A DNA stretch of 64,000 nt from NCBI GenBank assembly GCA_031177685.1, contig JAPSGI010000002.1, positions 124,001 through 188,000 on the forward strand, in the 5' to 3' direction. The notes beneath the pieces are model-generated. The model ran no database searches, was not told the origin of the DNA, and saw only the letters and a list, made by a program, of their open reading frames with translations. Shown piece by piece: positions 10,019 to 19,492 of this stretch (position 1 is its first letter; every line of letters begins with the position of its first letter). Source of the stretch: Solirubrobacteraceae bacterium. GTDB taxonomy: Bacteria > Actinomycetota > Thermoleophilia > Solirubrobacterales > Solirubrobacteraceae. The position numbers and the translations under genes are program-made.

Positions 10019-10639
10019 CTACCGAGGCTCGCGCTTGATGACCTTCCCGTCAGCCCCCACCCGCGCGTCAGCAGGCTCGCCCGAGATGTCGATCACGAAA
10101 GTCCCATCCGGCGCCCGATTCCCGGACCCGGCCAGGACAGCGCGAGCCTTTCCATCCAGCCCGGCCGCCAGCTTGTAGCGCACGGAATGGACCCCGCTCT
10201 TCACCGCGGTCACCCGCCAGCGGAACGTCTTGACCTCCCGAGGCTTCAGCCGTCCCAGCGCCCACGTGTTCGTATACGCCGTCACACCTCCCCGCGGCCC
10301 CGCGTCCAGGACCCACACCGGCCGCGACGGGTCGGCCAGCCCCGCCTGCTCGCTGACCTCCGCGAAGGCCTGGGCGTTCCCGGACGTCGTTGCCTCGCCG
10401 GACTTGTCGCCGGACTCGATCGTCGCGGCGATGTTGGGGATCGTCTTCTCGCCCGCGTTGCGCACGGAGATCTCCAGCACGGAGGCGTCGGCGAGCCGCT
10501 GCTTGGCCGGGAAAGTCGCCTTGACGACGTCGACCGGATAGGTCCCGGCGGGCTCGTCGGCGTCCTGGCTCTCCTCCCCGCCGCAGGCGCCAAGGCCGAG
10601 CACGGCGACCGCCGCGAGACACGCAACGCTACCCCTCAC
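10019..10639 (-). CDS. Putative lipoprotein of unknown function
   Basis: Signal 'VRGSVACLAAVAVLGLGACGGEES' with lipobox LGAC; start codon uncertain (ORF runs to 10738). Confidence 0.6.
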   Translation of the reverse strand: MRGSVACLAAVAVLGLGACGGEESQDADEPAGTYPVDVVKATFPAKQRLADASVLEISVRNAGEKTIPNIAATIESGDKSGEATTSGNAQAFAEVSEQAGLADPSRPVWVLDAGPRGGVTAYTNTWALGRLKPREVKTFRWRVTAVKSGVHSVRYKLAAGLDGKARAVLAGSGNRAPDGTFVIDISGEPADARVGADGKVIKREPR

Positions 10640-10794
10640 CACGGGCGCGACCCTACCACGGGCATCGCGCCGCACACGCCGGTAAGGACGGCGACGGTTG
10701 GGGTTTGGCATTGCCCGAAGCGTTCGCATACGCTTCATCCGCGGTACGCCGCTTCCGCGGCGTCCGCCTGGCCGCCAGAGGGAGGGACCCAGAG

Positions 10795-11601
10795 ATGGTT
10801 CGCAGCATCGCCGATCGAGCGTTTCTTCCGACGAAGAACCTGCTCGAAGAGGTCGGGGACATGATGATCCTGACGGGCAAGACCGTCGTGTCCGCGCTGC
10901 GCCCGCCCTATCCGTACGGCGGCGAGTTCGTCAGTCAGTTCCTCTTCGCGCTGCGGCTGTGCTGGTTCCCGCTGCTGGTGTCCACCGTCGCCTTCGGCTA
11001 CGGCGCGCCGGGTCTGCAGGCCGCGAACTTCCTGGTGCTGTTCGGCGCGCTGGACCGCCTCGGCGGCTTCTTCGTGCTGGCGTCGATCCGCGAGTTCGCG
11101 CCGTTCGTGACGGCGATCGTGCTGGCCGGCGTGGCGGGCACCGCGATCACGGCCGACCTGGGCGCGCGCAAGATCCGCGAGGAGCTCGACGCGCTGCAGG
11201 TGCTCGGCGTGGACCCGGTCAAGAACCTCGTCGTCCCGCGCTTCCTGGCGCTGATGCTGGTGACGGGCCTGTTCGACATCTATGCGCTGCTGTTCGGGAT
11301 CTTCGGCGGCATCCTGGCCACGCTGGTCAACGGAGCGCCGCTCGGTCCCTTCTGGGCCACGTTCTTCACCAACGCGTCCACCACCGACCTATGGGGGTCG
11401 GTGCTGAAGTGCACGATGTTCGGCGCGATCATCGCGATCGTCTGCTGCTACAAGGGGATGACTGCGTCCGGAGGCGCCGAGGGGGTGGGCCGCGCGGTCA
11501 ACCAGGCGGTCGTGATCGCGTTCCTGGGCGTCTTCGCCTTCAACTACGTCTTCACGCAGACGCTGCTGGCCACGCATCCCGAGATCACGGTGATCCGCTA
11601 G
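10795..11601 (+). CDS. MlaE/YrbE-family ABC permease (first)
   Basis: 'REFAPFVTAIVLAGVAGTAITADLGARKIREELDALQVLGVDPVKNLVVPRFLAL' is the MlaE signature; ORF extends to 10705, ATG at 10795 preferred. Confidence 0.9.
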   Translation: MVRSIADRAFLPTKNLLEEVGDMMILTGKTVVSALRPPYPYGGEFVSQFLFALRLCWFPLLVSTVAFGYGAPGLQAANFLVLFGALDRLGGFFVLASIREFAPFVTAIVLAGVAGTAITADLGARKIREELDALQVLGVDPVKNLVVPRFLALMLVTGLFDIYALLFGIFGGILATLVNGAPLGPFWATFFTNASTTDLWGSVLKCTMFGAIIAIVCCYKGMTASGGAEGVGRAVNQAVVIAFLGVFAFNYVFTQTLLATHPEITVIR

Positions 11602-12396
11602 ATGCGCGGCCTCGCCGCACCCCGGGACTGGCTCGCCTCCACCGGGGACATGGCGAAGTTCTGCGCGCGCGTGCTGCGCGACGTCTTCGGCGCGCGCGTG
11701 TTCCGCTTCTTCGGCGAGGCGCTGCGCCAGGCCGGGATCCTGATCCTGTCCAGCACGCTGGTGATCTGGGGCCTGGTCTTCATCATCGGCCTGCAGTGCG
11801 GGATCGAGGGCGCGTACTTCAACCGCTCGGTCGGCGCGCCCGCGTACGCCGGCGTGTTCAGCGCCTGGTGCGACCTGCGCGAGCTCGTCCCCTACGCCTT
11901 CGGCTACATGATGGCCGCCAAGGTCGGGACCGGGATCGTGGCCGAGCTGGGCTCCATGCGGATCTCGGACGAGATCGACGCGCTGGAGGTCATGGGCATC
12001 GACTCGATGACGTTCCTGTGCGCCACCCGGCTGCTGGCCGCCTGGATGGTCCTGCCCTTCATGTACATCGCGGCCGTCGGCGCCGGCTTCTTCGCCAGCT
12101 ACCTGGCGGTGGTCGAGCAGATAGGCGAGGTCTCCTCGGGCGGGTTCTTCCTCATCTTCTGGATGTTCCAGAACCCACCCGACCTTCTGTACAGCGTGAT
12201 CAAGGGCATGGCGATGGCCACGGTCATCGTGCTGGTCGGCTGCTACTACGGGTACAACGCCGGAGGAGGGCCTGTGGGAGTAGGCACCGCAACCGCCAAG
12301 TCGATGGTCGTCAACATCGTGCTCGTGCACCTTATCGGGATGCTCGGCACGCAGGTCTTCTGGGGGGCCAATCCAAGAGCCCCGATCGGAGGTTAG
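11602..12396 (+). CDS. MlaE/YrbE-family ABC permease (second)
   Basis: 'VPYAFGYMMAAKVGTGIVAELGSMRISDEIDALEVMGIDSMTFLCATRLLAAWMV' MlaE motif. Confidence 0.9.
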   Translation: MRGLAAPRDWLASTGDMAKFCARVLRDVFGARVFRFFGEALRQAGILILSSTLVIWGLVFIIGLQCGIEGAYFNRSVGAPAYAGVFSAWCDLRELVPYAFGYMMAAKVGTGIVAELGSMRISDEIDALEVMGIDSMTFLCATRLLAAWMVLPFMYIAAVGAGFFASYLAVVEQIGEVSSGGFFLIFWMFQNPPDLLYSVIKGMAMATVIVLVGCYYGYNAGGGPVGVGTATAKSMVVNIVLVHLIGMLGTQVFWGANPRAPIGG

Positions 12397-12398
12397 GC

Positions 12399-13427
12399 AT
12401 GTCCCCGTTTGGGATCGGTCGTGGCAAGAACGGCGAGGAGAAGGACCCGGGCCAGGAGTCCCAGGACGCGGCCGCGTGGCCCGAGAAGGAGCCGGCGGGA
12501 GAGCAGCCGCCGCCCGTGGAGGAGTCCGGCGCCCCGGTGGAGCAGTCGCCCGCCGCGGCCGCGGAGGAGCCGCAGGAGGAGGAGACCTCGCGCATCGCCG
12601 TCGTGTCCGAGCCCGCCGGCGAGGAGGAGGACGAGTACCGCTGGCACACCGGGCTCAAGCGCCCCACGGGCGTGCCGGACGCCATCGAGTTCATCGACGT
12701 CCACAAGGCCTTCGGGCGCAACCGGATCCTGCGCGGCCTGAACATGGGCCTGCCCGAGGGCAAGATCTCGATGATCCTGGGGCCGTCCGGCACCGGGAAG
12801 TCCGTGTGCATCAAGCACATGGTCGGGCTGCTCTACCCCGACGACGGCGACGTGCTCGTCCACGGGGAGTCGGTGCCCAACATGCAGGACGAGGAGCTGT
12901 TCGAGATGCGCAAGAAGTTCGGCGTCCTGTTCCAGGACGGCGCGCTCTTCGGCTCCATGAACCTTTACGACAACGTGGCCTTCCCGCTCCGCCAGCACAC
13001 GGACAAGAGCGAGGAGGAGGTCGCGGAGATAGTCAATCGCCGGCTGCGGGAGGTCGGTCTGGCGGATTCGGGCGACAAGATGCCGAACGAGCTGTCGGGA
13101 GGGATGCGCAAGCGGGCGGGGTTCGCGCGGGCGCTGGTCCTGGACCCCGACATCGTGCTCTTCGACGAGCCCGACTCCGGCCTGGACCCGGTGCGCACGG
13201 CTCTGCTGTGCGAGCTGATCCAGGAGGTCCACGAGGAGAACGGCGGCGCGTACTGCGTCATCACGCACGACATCATGAGCGCGCGCCGCGTGGCGGAGCA
13301 CATCTGCGTGCTCTGGAAGGGCCGGATCGTGGAGTCCGGTCCCGCCAACGAGCTGTTCGACTCGGACAACGCCTTCGTCCGGCAGTTCTTGTCGGGCGAG
13401 GCGCAGGGCCCGCTGGGGATGGAGTAG
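12399..13427 (+). CDS. Mce/Mla-type ABC ATP-binding protein with acidic Pro/Glu-rich N-terminal extension
   Basis: Walker A 'GPSGTGKSVCIKHMVGLL', signature 'LSGGMRKRAGFARALVLDPDIVLFDEPDSGLDPV'; ATG at 12399 just after the permease stop. Confidence 0.92.
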   Translation: MSPFGIGRGKNGEEKDPGQESQDAAAWPEKEPAGEQPPPVEESGAPVEQSPAAAAEEPQEEETSRIAVVSEPAGEEEDEYRWHTGLKRPTGVPDAIEFIDVHKAFGRNRILRGLNMGLPEGKISMILGPSGTGKSVCIKHMVGLLYPDDGDVLVHGESVPNMQDEELFEMRKKFGVLFQDGALFGSMNLYDNVAFPLRQHTDKSEEEVAEIVNRRLREVGLADSGDKMPNELSGGMRKRAGFARALVLDPDIVLFDEPDSGLDPVRTALLCELIQEVHEENGGAYCVITHDIMSARRVAEHICVLWKGRIVESGPANELFDSDNAFVRQFLSGEAQGPLGME

Positions 13428-13450
13428 CGGCCGCGTGAGCCCGGCCGCTA
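13425..13450 (+). terminator. Stem-loop in the mce operon, no U-tract
   Basis: TAGCGGCCG (13425-13433) / CGGCCGCTA (13442-13450), 9 bp perfect stem, 8-nt loop, stem includes the ATPase stop codon. Confidence 0.5.
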
Positions 13451-13537
13451 CGGGGAAGGAGGCGCAGACGCCCTAGCCGCCAGCACGCTCACCCTTCGCC
13501 GTACCCCCAGACCCCGCGTACCCCCGCAGTCCAGGAA

Positions 13538-14941
13538 TTGACCCCGCCCCCGCCGCCCGAAAGCTCCGTCCACCCCGATTCCCGCTCGCCGCTGGCCCGC
13601 CTCCTCGCGGGCGGCGCGATCGTCGTCGCGGCGATGGTGGTGGCGGTGGTCCTGCTCTCCGCGCGCAGCGACCCGACGTACGAGATGCGCTTCCAGACCG
13701 CAGGGCAGCTCGTCAAGGGCGACGAGGTGCAGGTGGGCGGCCGCGCGGTGGGGTCGATCACCGACATCCGCCTGACCGACGACAACCAGGCGCAGGTGTC
13801 GATCGAGATGCGCGAGTTCGCCCCGCTGCACGAGGGGACGACCGGCGTGATCCGCCTGACCTCGCTGTCGGGGATCGCCAACCGATACATCGAGCTGACG
13901 CTGGGGCCCAGCAGCGCGCCGGAGCTGAAGGATGGCGCCACGATTCCCACCGCGCGCACGACCACCCCCGTCGACCTCGACCAGCTGTTCAACACGCTGG
14001 ACCCGCGCACGCGCAAGGGGCTCCAGGACGTGATCCAGGGCTCGGCCGAGCAGTACCAGGGCCGCGCGCGCGAGGCCAACGAGACCGCGAAGTACCTCAA
14101 CCCCTTCCTGACCACCACGCAGCGGCTGGTCAACGAGGCCGGGAGCGACGACGAGGCGCTCACGCGCTTTTTGGTCGAGTCCTCGGGACTCGTGACCGCG
14201 CTGGCCGAGCGCCGCGACGACCTCTCGTCGCTGGTGGCCAACGCCAACGCCACCGCCGGCGCCATCGCCAGCGAGAACGCCGCCCTGGCCGGCGCGCTGG
14301 AGGTCCTGCCCACGACCCTGCGCCGCGGCAACACCACGTTCGTGAATTTGCGCTCCACGCTGGACGACCTCGACGTCCTCGTGGACGCGTCGGAGCCGGT
14401 GGCGCCGCGCCTGGCCCCGTTCTTCCGCGAGCTGCGCCCGCTGGTCGCCGCGGCCCGGCCGACGATCGCGGACCTCCGTCGCCTGGTGCGCCAGCGCGGC
14501 CCGAACAACGACGCGGTGGAGCTGCTGCGCAAGGCCCCGCGGCTGGCGGCGCAGACCACGCCGTTCGCGCGCAACGCGATCCCCGCGCTGCAGAAGTCCA
14601 CGCCGGTGGTCGAGTTCATCCGGCCCTACACGCCCGAGCTGGTCGGGTGGTTCCGCGACTTCGGCCAGACCGCCTCGCCCTACGACGCCAACGGCCACTA
14701 CGCGCGCATCGCGCCCCAGTTCAACGCCTTCCAGTACTCCGACAGCCCGGCCGGCCCGACGCTCACACCGCAGGACCCCTCGCAGCGGATGAACGCGAAC
14801 GGCGTGCCGAACTACTTCTTCCCGGCGCCGCGGCGCTGCCCGGGCTCGGCCAGCCAGCCGTCGGTGGACGGCAGCTCGCCCTGGCGCGACACCAGCGGCA
14901 CCCTGGACTGCGACCCCGCGGTGGTCCCGCCCGGACCGTGA
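13538..14941 (+). CDS. MCE-domain protein 1
   Basis: 'YEMRFQTAGQLVKGDEVQVGGRAVGSITDIRL' MCE domain after one N-terminal TM helix. Confidence 0.9.
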   Translation: MTPPPPPESSVHPDSRSPLARLLAGGAIVVAAMVVAVVLLSARSDPTYEMRFQTAGQLVKGDEVQVGGRAVGSITDIRLTDDNQAQVSIEMREFAPLHEGTTGVIRLTSLSGIANRYIELTLGPSSAPELKDGATIPTARTTTPVDLDQLFNTLDPRTRKGLQDVIQGSAEQYQGRAREANETAKYLNPFLTTTQRLVNEAGSDDEALTRFLVESSGLVTALAERRDDLSSLVANANATAGAIASENAALAGALEVLPTTLRRGNTTFVNLRSTLDDLDVLVDASEPVAPRLAPFFRELRPLVAAARPTIADLRRLVRQRGPNNDAVELLRKAPRLAAQTTPFARNAIPALQKSTPVVEFIRPYTPELVGWFRDFGQTASPYDANGHYARIAPQFNAFQYSDSPAGPTLTPQDPSQRMNANGVPNYFFPAPRRCPGSASQPSVDGSSPWRDTSGTLDCDPAVVPPGP

Positions 14942-16488
14942 AGCGCCTCGCCGTCATCGCGGCCGTCCTCGCGGCGGGGACCGTGGCGCTGGTCGGCACG
15001 GGCGCCAAGGAGGAGGACAGCTACAAGGTCCGGGCGATCTTCGACAACGCCGTGGCCGCGATCCCGGGCGAGGACGTGAAGATCGCCGGCGTCAACGTCG
15101 GCACGATCTCCGCCCTCGACGTCACGGCCGACAAGAAGGCCGCGGTGACGCTGGAGATCACCGAGCCCGGGTTCCAGGACTTCCGCCGCGACGCCACCTG
15201 CACGATCCGCCCGCAGTCGCTGATCGGCGAGAAGTTCGTCGAGTGCGTGCCTACGCAGCCGCGCGCCGTGGGCGAGCCGCTGCCGCCACCGCTGCCCAGG
15301 ATCGAACGCGGCGAGGGCAAGGGCGAGCACCTGCTGGCGCTCTCGCAGACCTCGACGCCGGTCGACATCGACCTGATCAACAACATCATGCGCAAGCCCT
15401 ACGCCGAGCGGCTGTCGATCATCCTCGGCGAGCTGGGCGTGGCGGTGGCGGGCCGCGGCAAGGACCTCAACGCGGCGATCCGCCGCGCCAACCCCGCACT
15501 GCGCGAGACCGACAGAGTCCTGAAGATCCTGGCGGACCAGAACCGCGTCCTGTCGGACCTGGCGCGCGACTCGGACACGGTCCTGGCGCCGCTGGCGCGC
15601 GAGCGCGAGGCCGTGGCCGACCAGTTCGGCCAGTCCGCCGCCGTGGCGCAGGCCACGGCGGAGCGCGGCGACGATCTGGAGGCCAGCCTGGAGCGCCTGC
15701 CGAGGTTCCTGCGCGAGCTGCGGCCCACGATGGTGCGCCTGGGCGCGCTGGCCGACCAGGCGACGCCGGTGCTCGCGGACCTCGGCGCGCAGGGGGAGAA
15801 CATCAGCCGGCTGGTCGAGCAGCTGGGGCCGTTCGCCAACGCGGCGCGCCCGGCGCTGCGGACCCTCGGGGAGGCCGCGGACATCGGCGGCCCCGCGCTG
15901 ACCGCGTCGCGTCCCACGATCCAGGAGCTGCGGCGGCTGGCGACGGCCGCGCGTCCGGTCGCGGCCAACGCCGCGACGCTGCTCGACTCGCTTCAGCGCA
16001 GCGGAGGAGTCGAGCGAATCATGGACTACATCTTCTACCAAGTGGCCGCGATCAACGGCTTCGACCAGTTCGGCCACTACTTGCGCGCGGGGCTGATCGT
16101 CAACCTGTGCACGACGTACTCGACGACGCCCGTCGGCGGGTGCTCGGCCAACTTCGAGGAGAGCGCCGCCTCGGGCTCCTCGCGGCTGACCGCCGCCCAG
16201 CGCGGGCAGCTGGCGGCGCAGGCCGCCGCGCTGGCGGGCAACCGCGTCGTGACGGAGGGCACGCGCCGGGCCAGCGCGCCCGCGCGGGGGATCGAGCTGC
16301 CGGAGATCGCCCTGCCAGGCCGGCTGGGCGAGGTGCCGCCGGGGCCCGGCAAGGCGCCGAGGAAGGCGCCGGCGGGCACGCCGCAGGCCGGCCAGCCCGG
16401 GGCGACGACGCCAGCGCCGGCCCCCGCCCCGGCGCCACCCGACCCGCGGCAGGGCCTGCTCGACTACCTGCTCGGAGGCGGGGCGTGA
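14938..16488 (+). CDS. MCE-domain protein 2
   Basis: 'YKVRAIFDNAVAAIPGEDVKIAGVNVGTISALDV'; GTG start overlapping the previous stop. Confidence 0.9.
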   Translation: MKRLAVIAAVLAAGTVALVGTGAKEEDSYKVRAIFDNAVAAIPGEDVKIAGVNVGTISALDVTADKKAAVTLEITEPGFQDFRRDATCTIRPQSLIGEKFVECVPTQPRAVGEPLPPPLPRIERGEGKGEHLLALSQTSTPVDIDLINNIMRKPYAERLSIILGELGVAVAGRGKDLNAAIRRANPALRETDRVLKILADQNRVLSDLARDSDTVLAPLAREREAVADQFGQSAAVAQATAERGDDLEASLERLPRFLRELRPTMVRLGALADQATPVLADLGAQGENISRLVEQLGPFANAARPALRTLGEAADIGGPALTASRPTIQELRRLATAARPVAANAATLLDSLQRSGGVERIMDYIFYQVAAINGFDQFGHYLRAGLIVNLCTTYSTTPVGGCSANFEESAASGSSRLTAAQRGQLAAQAAALAGNRVVTEGTRRASAPARGIELPEIALPGRLGEVPPGPGKAPRKAPAGTPQAGQPGATTPAPAPAPAPPDPRQGLLDYLLGGGA

Positions 16489-17939
16489 ACCGTCGCGGCG
16501 CGTCCTCCATCGCGGGCAATCCCGTCCTGATCGGCGCCGCCACGACGCTCGTGACGATCGTGGCCGTCTTTTTGGCCTACAACGCCAACAACGGGCTGCC
16601 CTTCGTGCCGGTCTACGAGCTCAGGGCCGACGTGCCCAGCGCGGCCAACCTGGTCCAGGGCAACGAGGTGCGCATCGGCGGCGCGCGCGTGGGCGTGGTC
16701 AGCGAGATCGCGCCCCGGCGGCATCGCAACGGGGCGGTCACCGCGCTGCTGACGATGAAGCTCCAGAAGGACGTCGAGCCGCTGCCCAAGGACTCCACGC
16801 TGATCGTGCGGCCGCGGTCCGCGCTGGGCCTGAAGTACGTGGAGATCACGCTGGGCGACCGCCGGCTGCCCGGCGGGCGCGCCGCGCCGGGGTTCCGCAA
16901 CGGGGACACGATCCCCCTCGCGAACGCCACGCCGCGGCCCGTGGAGATCGACGAGGTCTTCAACACCTTCGACGCGCCCACGCGCGACGCCGCCCAGGCC
17001 AACCTGCGCGAGTTCGGCAACGCGTTCGCGGGCCGCGGCGACTCGCTCAACGAGGCGATCGAGGTCCTGCCCCAGCTGCTGCCCAACCTCGAGCGCGTGA
17101 TGCGCACGCTGTCCGCGCCCGACACGGAGCTCGACCGCTTCTTTCGCGCCCTGGGCGCGGCGGCCGCCGAGGCCGCCCCCGTGGCCGAGCAGCAGGCCCA
17201 GCTGTTCGTCAACCTCGACGTCACGTTCCGCGCGCTGGCCGAGGTGGCGCGCCCCTACATCCAGGAGTCGATCGGCGAGGCGCCGCCCACGATGGACGAG
17301 GCGATCCGCGTCTTCCCGTTCCAGCGGCGCTTCCTCGCCAACAACGAGGCCCTGTTCCGCGAGCTGCGCCCCGGCGTGCGCGCGCTGCGCGGCGCGGCGC
17401 CCGATCTGGCCGACGCCCTGGAGATCGGCACGCCGACGCTGATCCGCTCACAGATCCTCAACCGCCGGCTGATCCCGCTCTTCCAGTCGCTGGAGCGCTT
17501 CGCCAACGACCCGCAGGTCCCCATGGGCGTGCGGGGACTGACCTCGCTCGTGCGCTCGCTGGACCCGACGCTGGCGCACCTCGCCCCGGCCCAGGCGGTC
17601 TGCAACTACGTGACGCTGTTCTTCCGCAACGCGGCCAGCCTGCTCTCGGAGGGCGACGCCAATGGCACTTGGCAGCGCTTCATCGTCGTGATCACGCCCA
17701 CCGGGCCCAACAACGAGGGTGGGCCGTCGTCCGCGCCGGCCAACGGCCCCAGCCGCGAGAACCACCTGCACACCAACCCGTACCCGAACACCGCGTCGCC
17801 GGGGCAGCCGCGCGAGTGCGAGGCGGCCAACGAGGACTACCTCGCCGGCCGCACGGTGATCGGCAACGTGCCCGGCGACCAGGGCACGGACGTCGATCGC
17901 ACGCAGCGCGACCCGAGCGTCCCGGGGGGCGGCGGCTGA
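16485..17939 (+). CDS. MCE-domain protein 3
   Basis: 'YELRADVPSAANLVQGNEVRIGGARVGVVSEI'; GTG start overlapping the previous stop. Confidence 0.9.
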   Translation: MNRRGASSIAGNPVLIGAATTLVTIVAVFLAYNANNGLPFVPVYELRADVPSAANLVQGNEVRIGGARVGVVSEIAPRRHRNGAVTALLTMKLQKDVEPLPKDSTLIVRPRSALGLKYVEITLGDRRLPGGRAAPGFRNGDTIPLANATPRPVEIDEVFNTFDAPTRDAAQANLREFGNAFAGRGDSLNEAIEVLPQLLPNLERVMRTLSAPDTELDRFFRALGAAAAEAAPVAEQQAQLFVNLDVTFRALAEVARPYIQESIGEAPPTMDEAIRVFPFQRRFLANNEALFRELRPGVRALRGAAPDLADALEIGTPTLIRSQILNRRLIPLFQSLERFANDPQVPMGVRGLTSLVRSLDPTLAHLAPAQAVCNYVTLFFRNAASLLSEGDANGTWQRFIVVITPTGPNNEGGPSSAPANGPSRENHLHTNPYPNTASPGQPRECEAANEDYLAGRTVIGNVPGDQGTDVDRTQRDPSVPGGGG

Positions 17940-19492
17940 TGGCGCGCGCGACGCGCGCGCGCAAGGCGAAGGGGATGCGGCCGGTGACCGCGGGCGCCGT
18001 GCTGATCGCCGGGCTGGTGGCCGTGACGTACTTCGGCTTCAGCAAGCACATCCCGTTCACCCACGGCCACCGCCTGCAGGCCGTCTTCGAGACGGCCAAC
18101 AACGTGCGCCCGGGCTCGCCCGTCCGGATCGCCGGCGTGAACGTCGGCGAGGTCAAGAAGATCGAGCGGATGGGCTCCGGCGACGCCGCCGTGGTGACCA
18201 TGGAGCTGGCGGACAGCGCGCTGCCCATCCACAAGGACGCCACGCTGAAGATCCGCCCGCGGATCTTCCTGGAGGGCAACTTCTTCGTCGACCTGCGACC
18301 GGGTACGCCGGCCGCGCCGAGGCTCGACGACAACGACCGCATCCCGGCGACGCAGACCTCCACGCCGGTGCAGCTCGACCAGGTGCTGACCGCGCTGCAG
18401 TACGACGCCCGCACCGACCTGCAGGACCTGCTGCGCAACTACGGCGACGCCCTCAAGCGCCGCGCCACGGTCGAGGAGGAGGCCGACCAGGACCCCGCCG
18501 TGCGCGGCGAGACGGCAGCAAAGGCGCTCAACGACTCGCTGCGCTACAGCGGGCCGGCGCTGCGCAACACCGCGCTGGTCAACCAGGCGCTGCTGGGCAC
18601 CGAGCCGCGCGACCTGCGCCGGCTGATCGACTCCTTCGGGATCGTGGCGGGCGCGCTGAACCGCGACGAGGAGGCGCTCCAGGGCCTGGTCACGAACCTC
18701 AACGTGACGCTGGGCGCGTTCGCGTCGGAGGCGGGCAACCTCCAGGCGACGATCCGCCTGCTCGAGCCCACGCTGCGCAACGCCAGCGGGGCGTTCGCCA
18801 GCCTCAACCGCGCGTTCCCGCCGACGCGCGCCTTCGCCCGCGAGATCCTGCCCGGCGTGCGGACGGCGCCCGCGACGATCGACGCGGCGCTGCCCTGGAT
18901 CCGCCAGGCCACGCGGCTGCTGGGCCCGCGCGAGCTGCGGGGCCTGGCGCGCGAGCTGCAGCCCACCACCGCGGCGCTGGCCCGGCTGACCGACGACTCG
19001 ATCGCCCTGCTGCCGCAGATCGACAAGGTCAACCGCTGCCTGACCAACGTGATCCTGCCCACGGGCGACGTCAAGATCAACGACGGGCAGCTGACCTCGG
19101 GCGTCGAGAACTACAAGGAGTTCTGGTACACGATGGTCGCGCTGGCCGGCGAGAGCCAGAACTTCGACGGCAACGGCCAGTACGTCCGTTTCGAGGTCGG
19201 CGGCGGCTCGCAGACGCTCTCCACCGGGCGCACCTCCTCCGGCGGCGACCCGCTGTTCGGCAACGCCGTGGTCAAGCCGTTCGGGACGCGCCCGCGCTTC
19301 CCGGGCCGCCGCCCGCCCTACCGGCCCGACGTGGAGTGCGCCACCCAGCGCATCCCCGACCTCAACGGCGCCGCGACCGGCGGCGTCGAGCAGCCGGTCC
19401 GCGCGCGCTCGACCGCGCGGCCGTCCGTGGTCGACGAGCTCGCGAAGCGGCTGAACCCGTGGGGCGCGGCGGGCAAGGGGGCCAAGCCGTGA
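17939..19492 (+). CDS. MCE-domain protein 4
   Basis: 'LQAVFETANNVRPGSPVRIAGVNVGEVKKIE'; ATG overlapping the previous TGA. Confidence 0.9.
   Translation: MARATRARKAKGMRPVTAGAVLIAGLVAVTYFGFSKHIPFTHGHRLQAVFETANNVRPGSPVRIAGVNVGEVKKIERMGSGDAAVVTMELADSALPIHKDATLKIRPRIFLEGNFFVDLRPGTPAAPRLDDNDRIPATQTSTPVQLDQVLTALQYDARTDLQDLLRNYGDALKRRATVEEEADQDPAVRGETAAKALNDSLRYSGPALRNTALVNQALLGTEPRDLRRLIDSFGIVAGALNRDEEALQGLVTNLNVTLGAFASEAGNLQATIRLLEPTLRNASGAFASLNRAFPPTRAFAREILPGVRTAPATIDAALPWIRQATRLLGPRELRGLARELQPTTAALARLTDDSIALLPQIDKVNRCLTNVILPTGDVKINDGQLTSGVENYKEFWYTMVALAGESQNFDGNGQYVRFEVGGGSQTLSTGRTSSGGDPLFGNAVVKPFGTRPRFPGRRPPYRPDVECATQRIPDLNGAATGGVEQPVRARSTARPSVVDELAKRLNPWGAAGKGAKP

Noticed and set aside
10698-12398. 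N-terminal part of the 909-aa plus-strand ORF
   Set aside because: Alternative frame through the permease genes; only 12399-13427 is the ATPase
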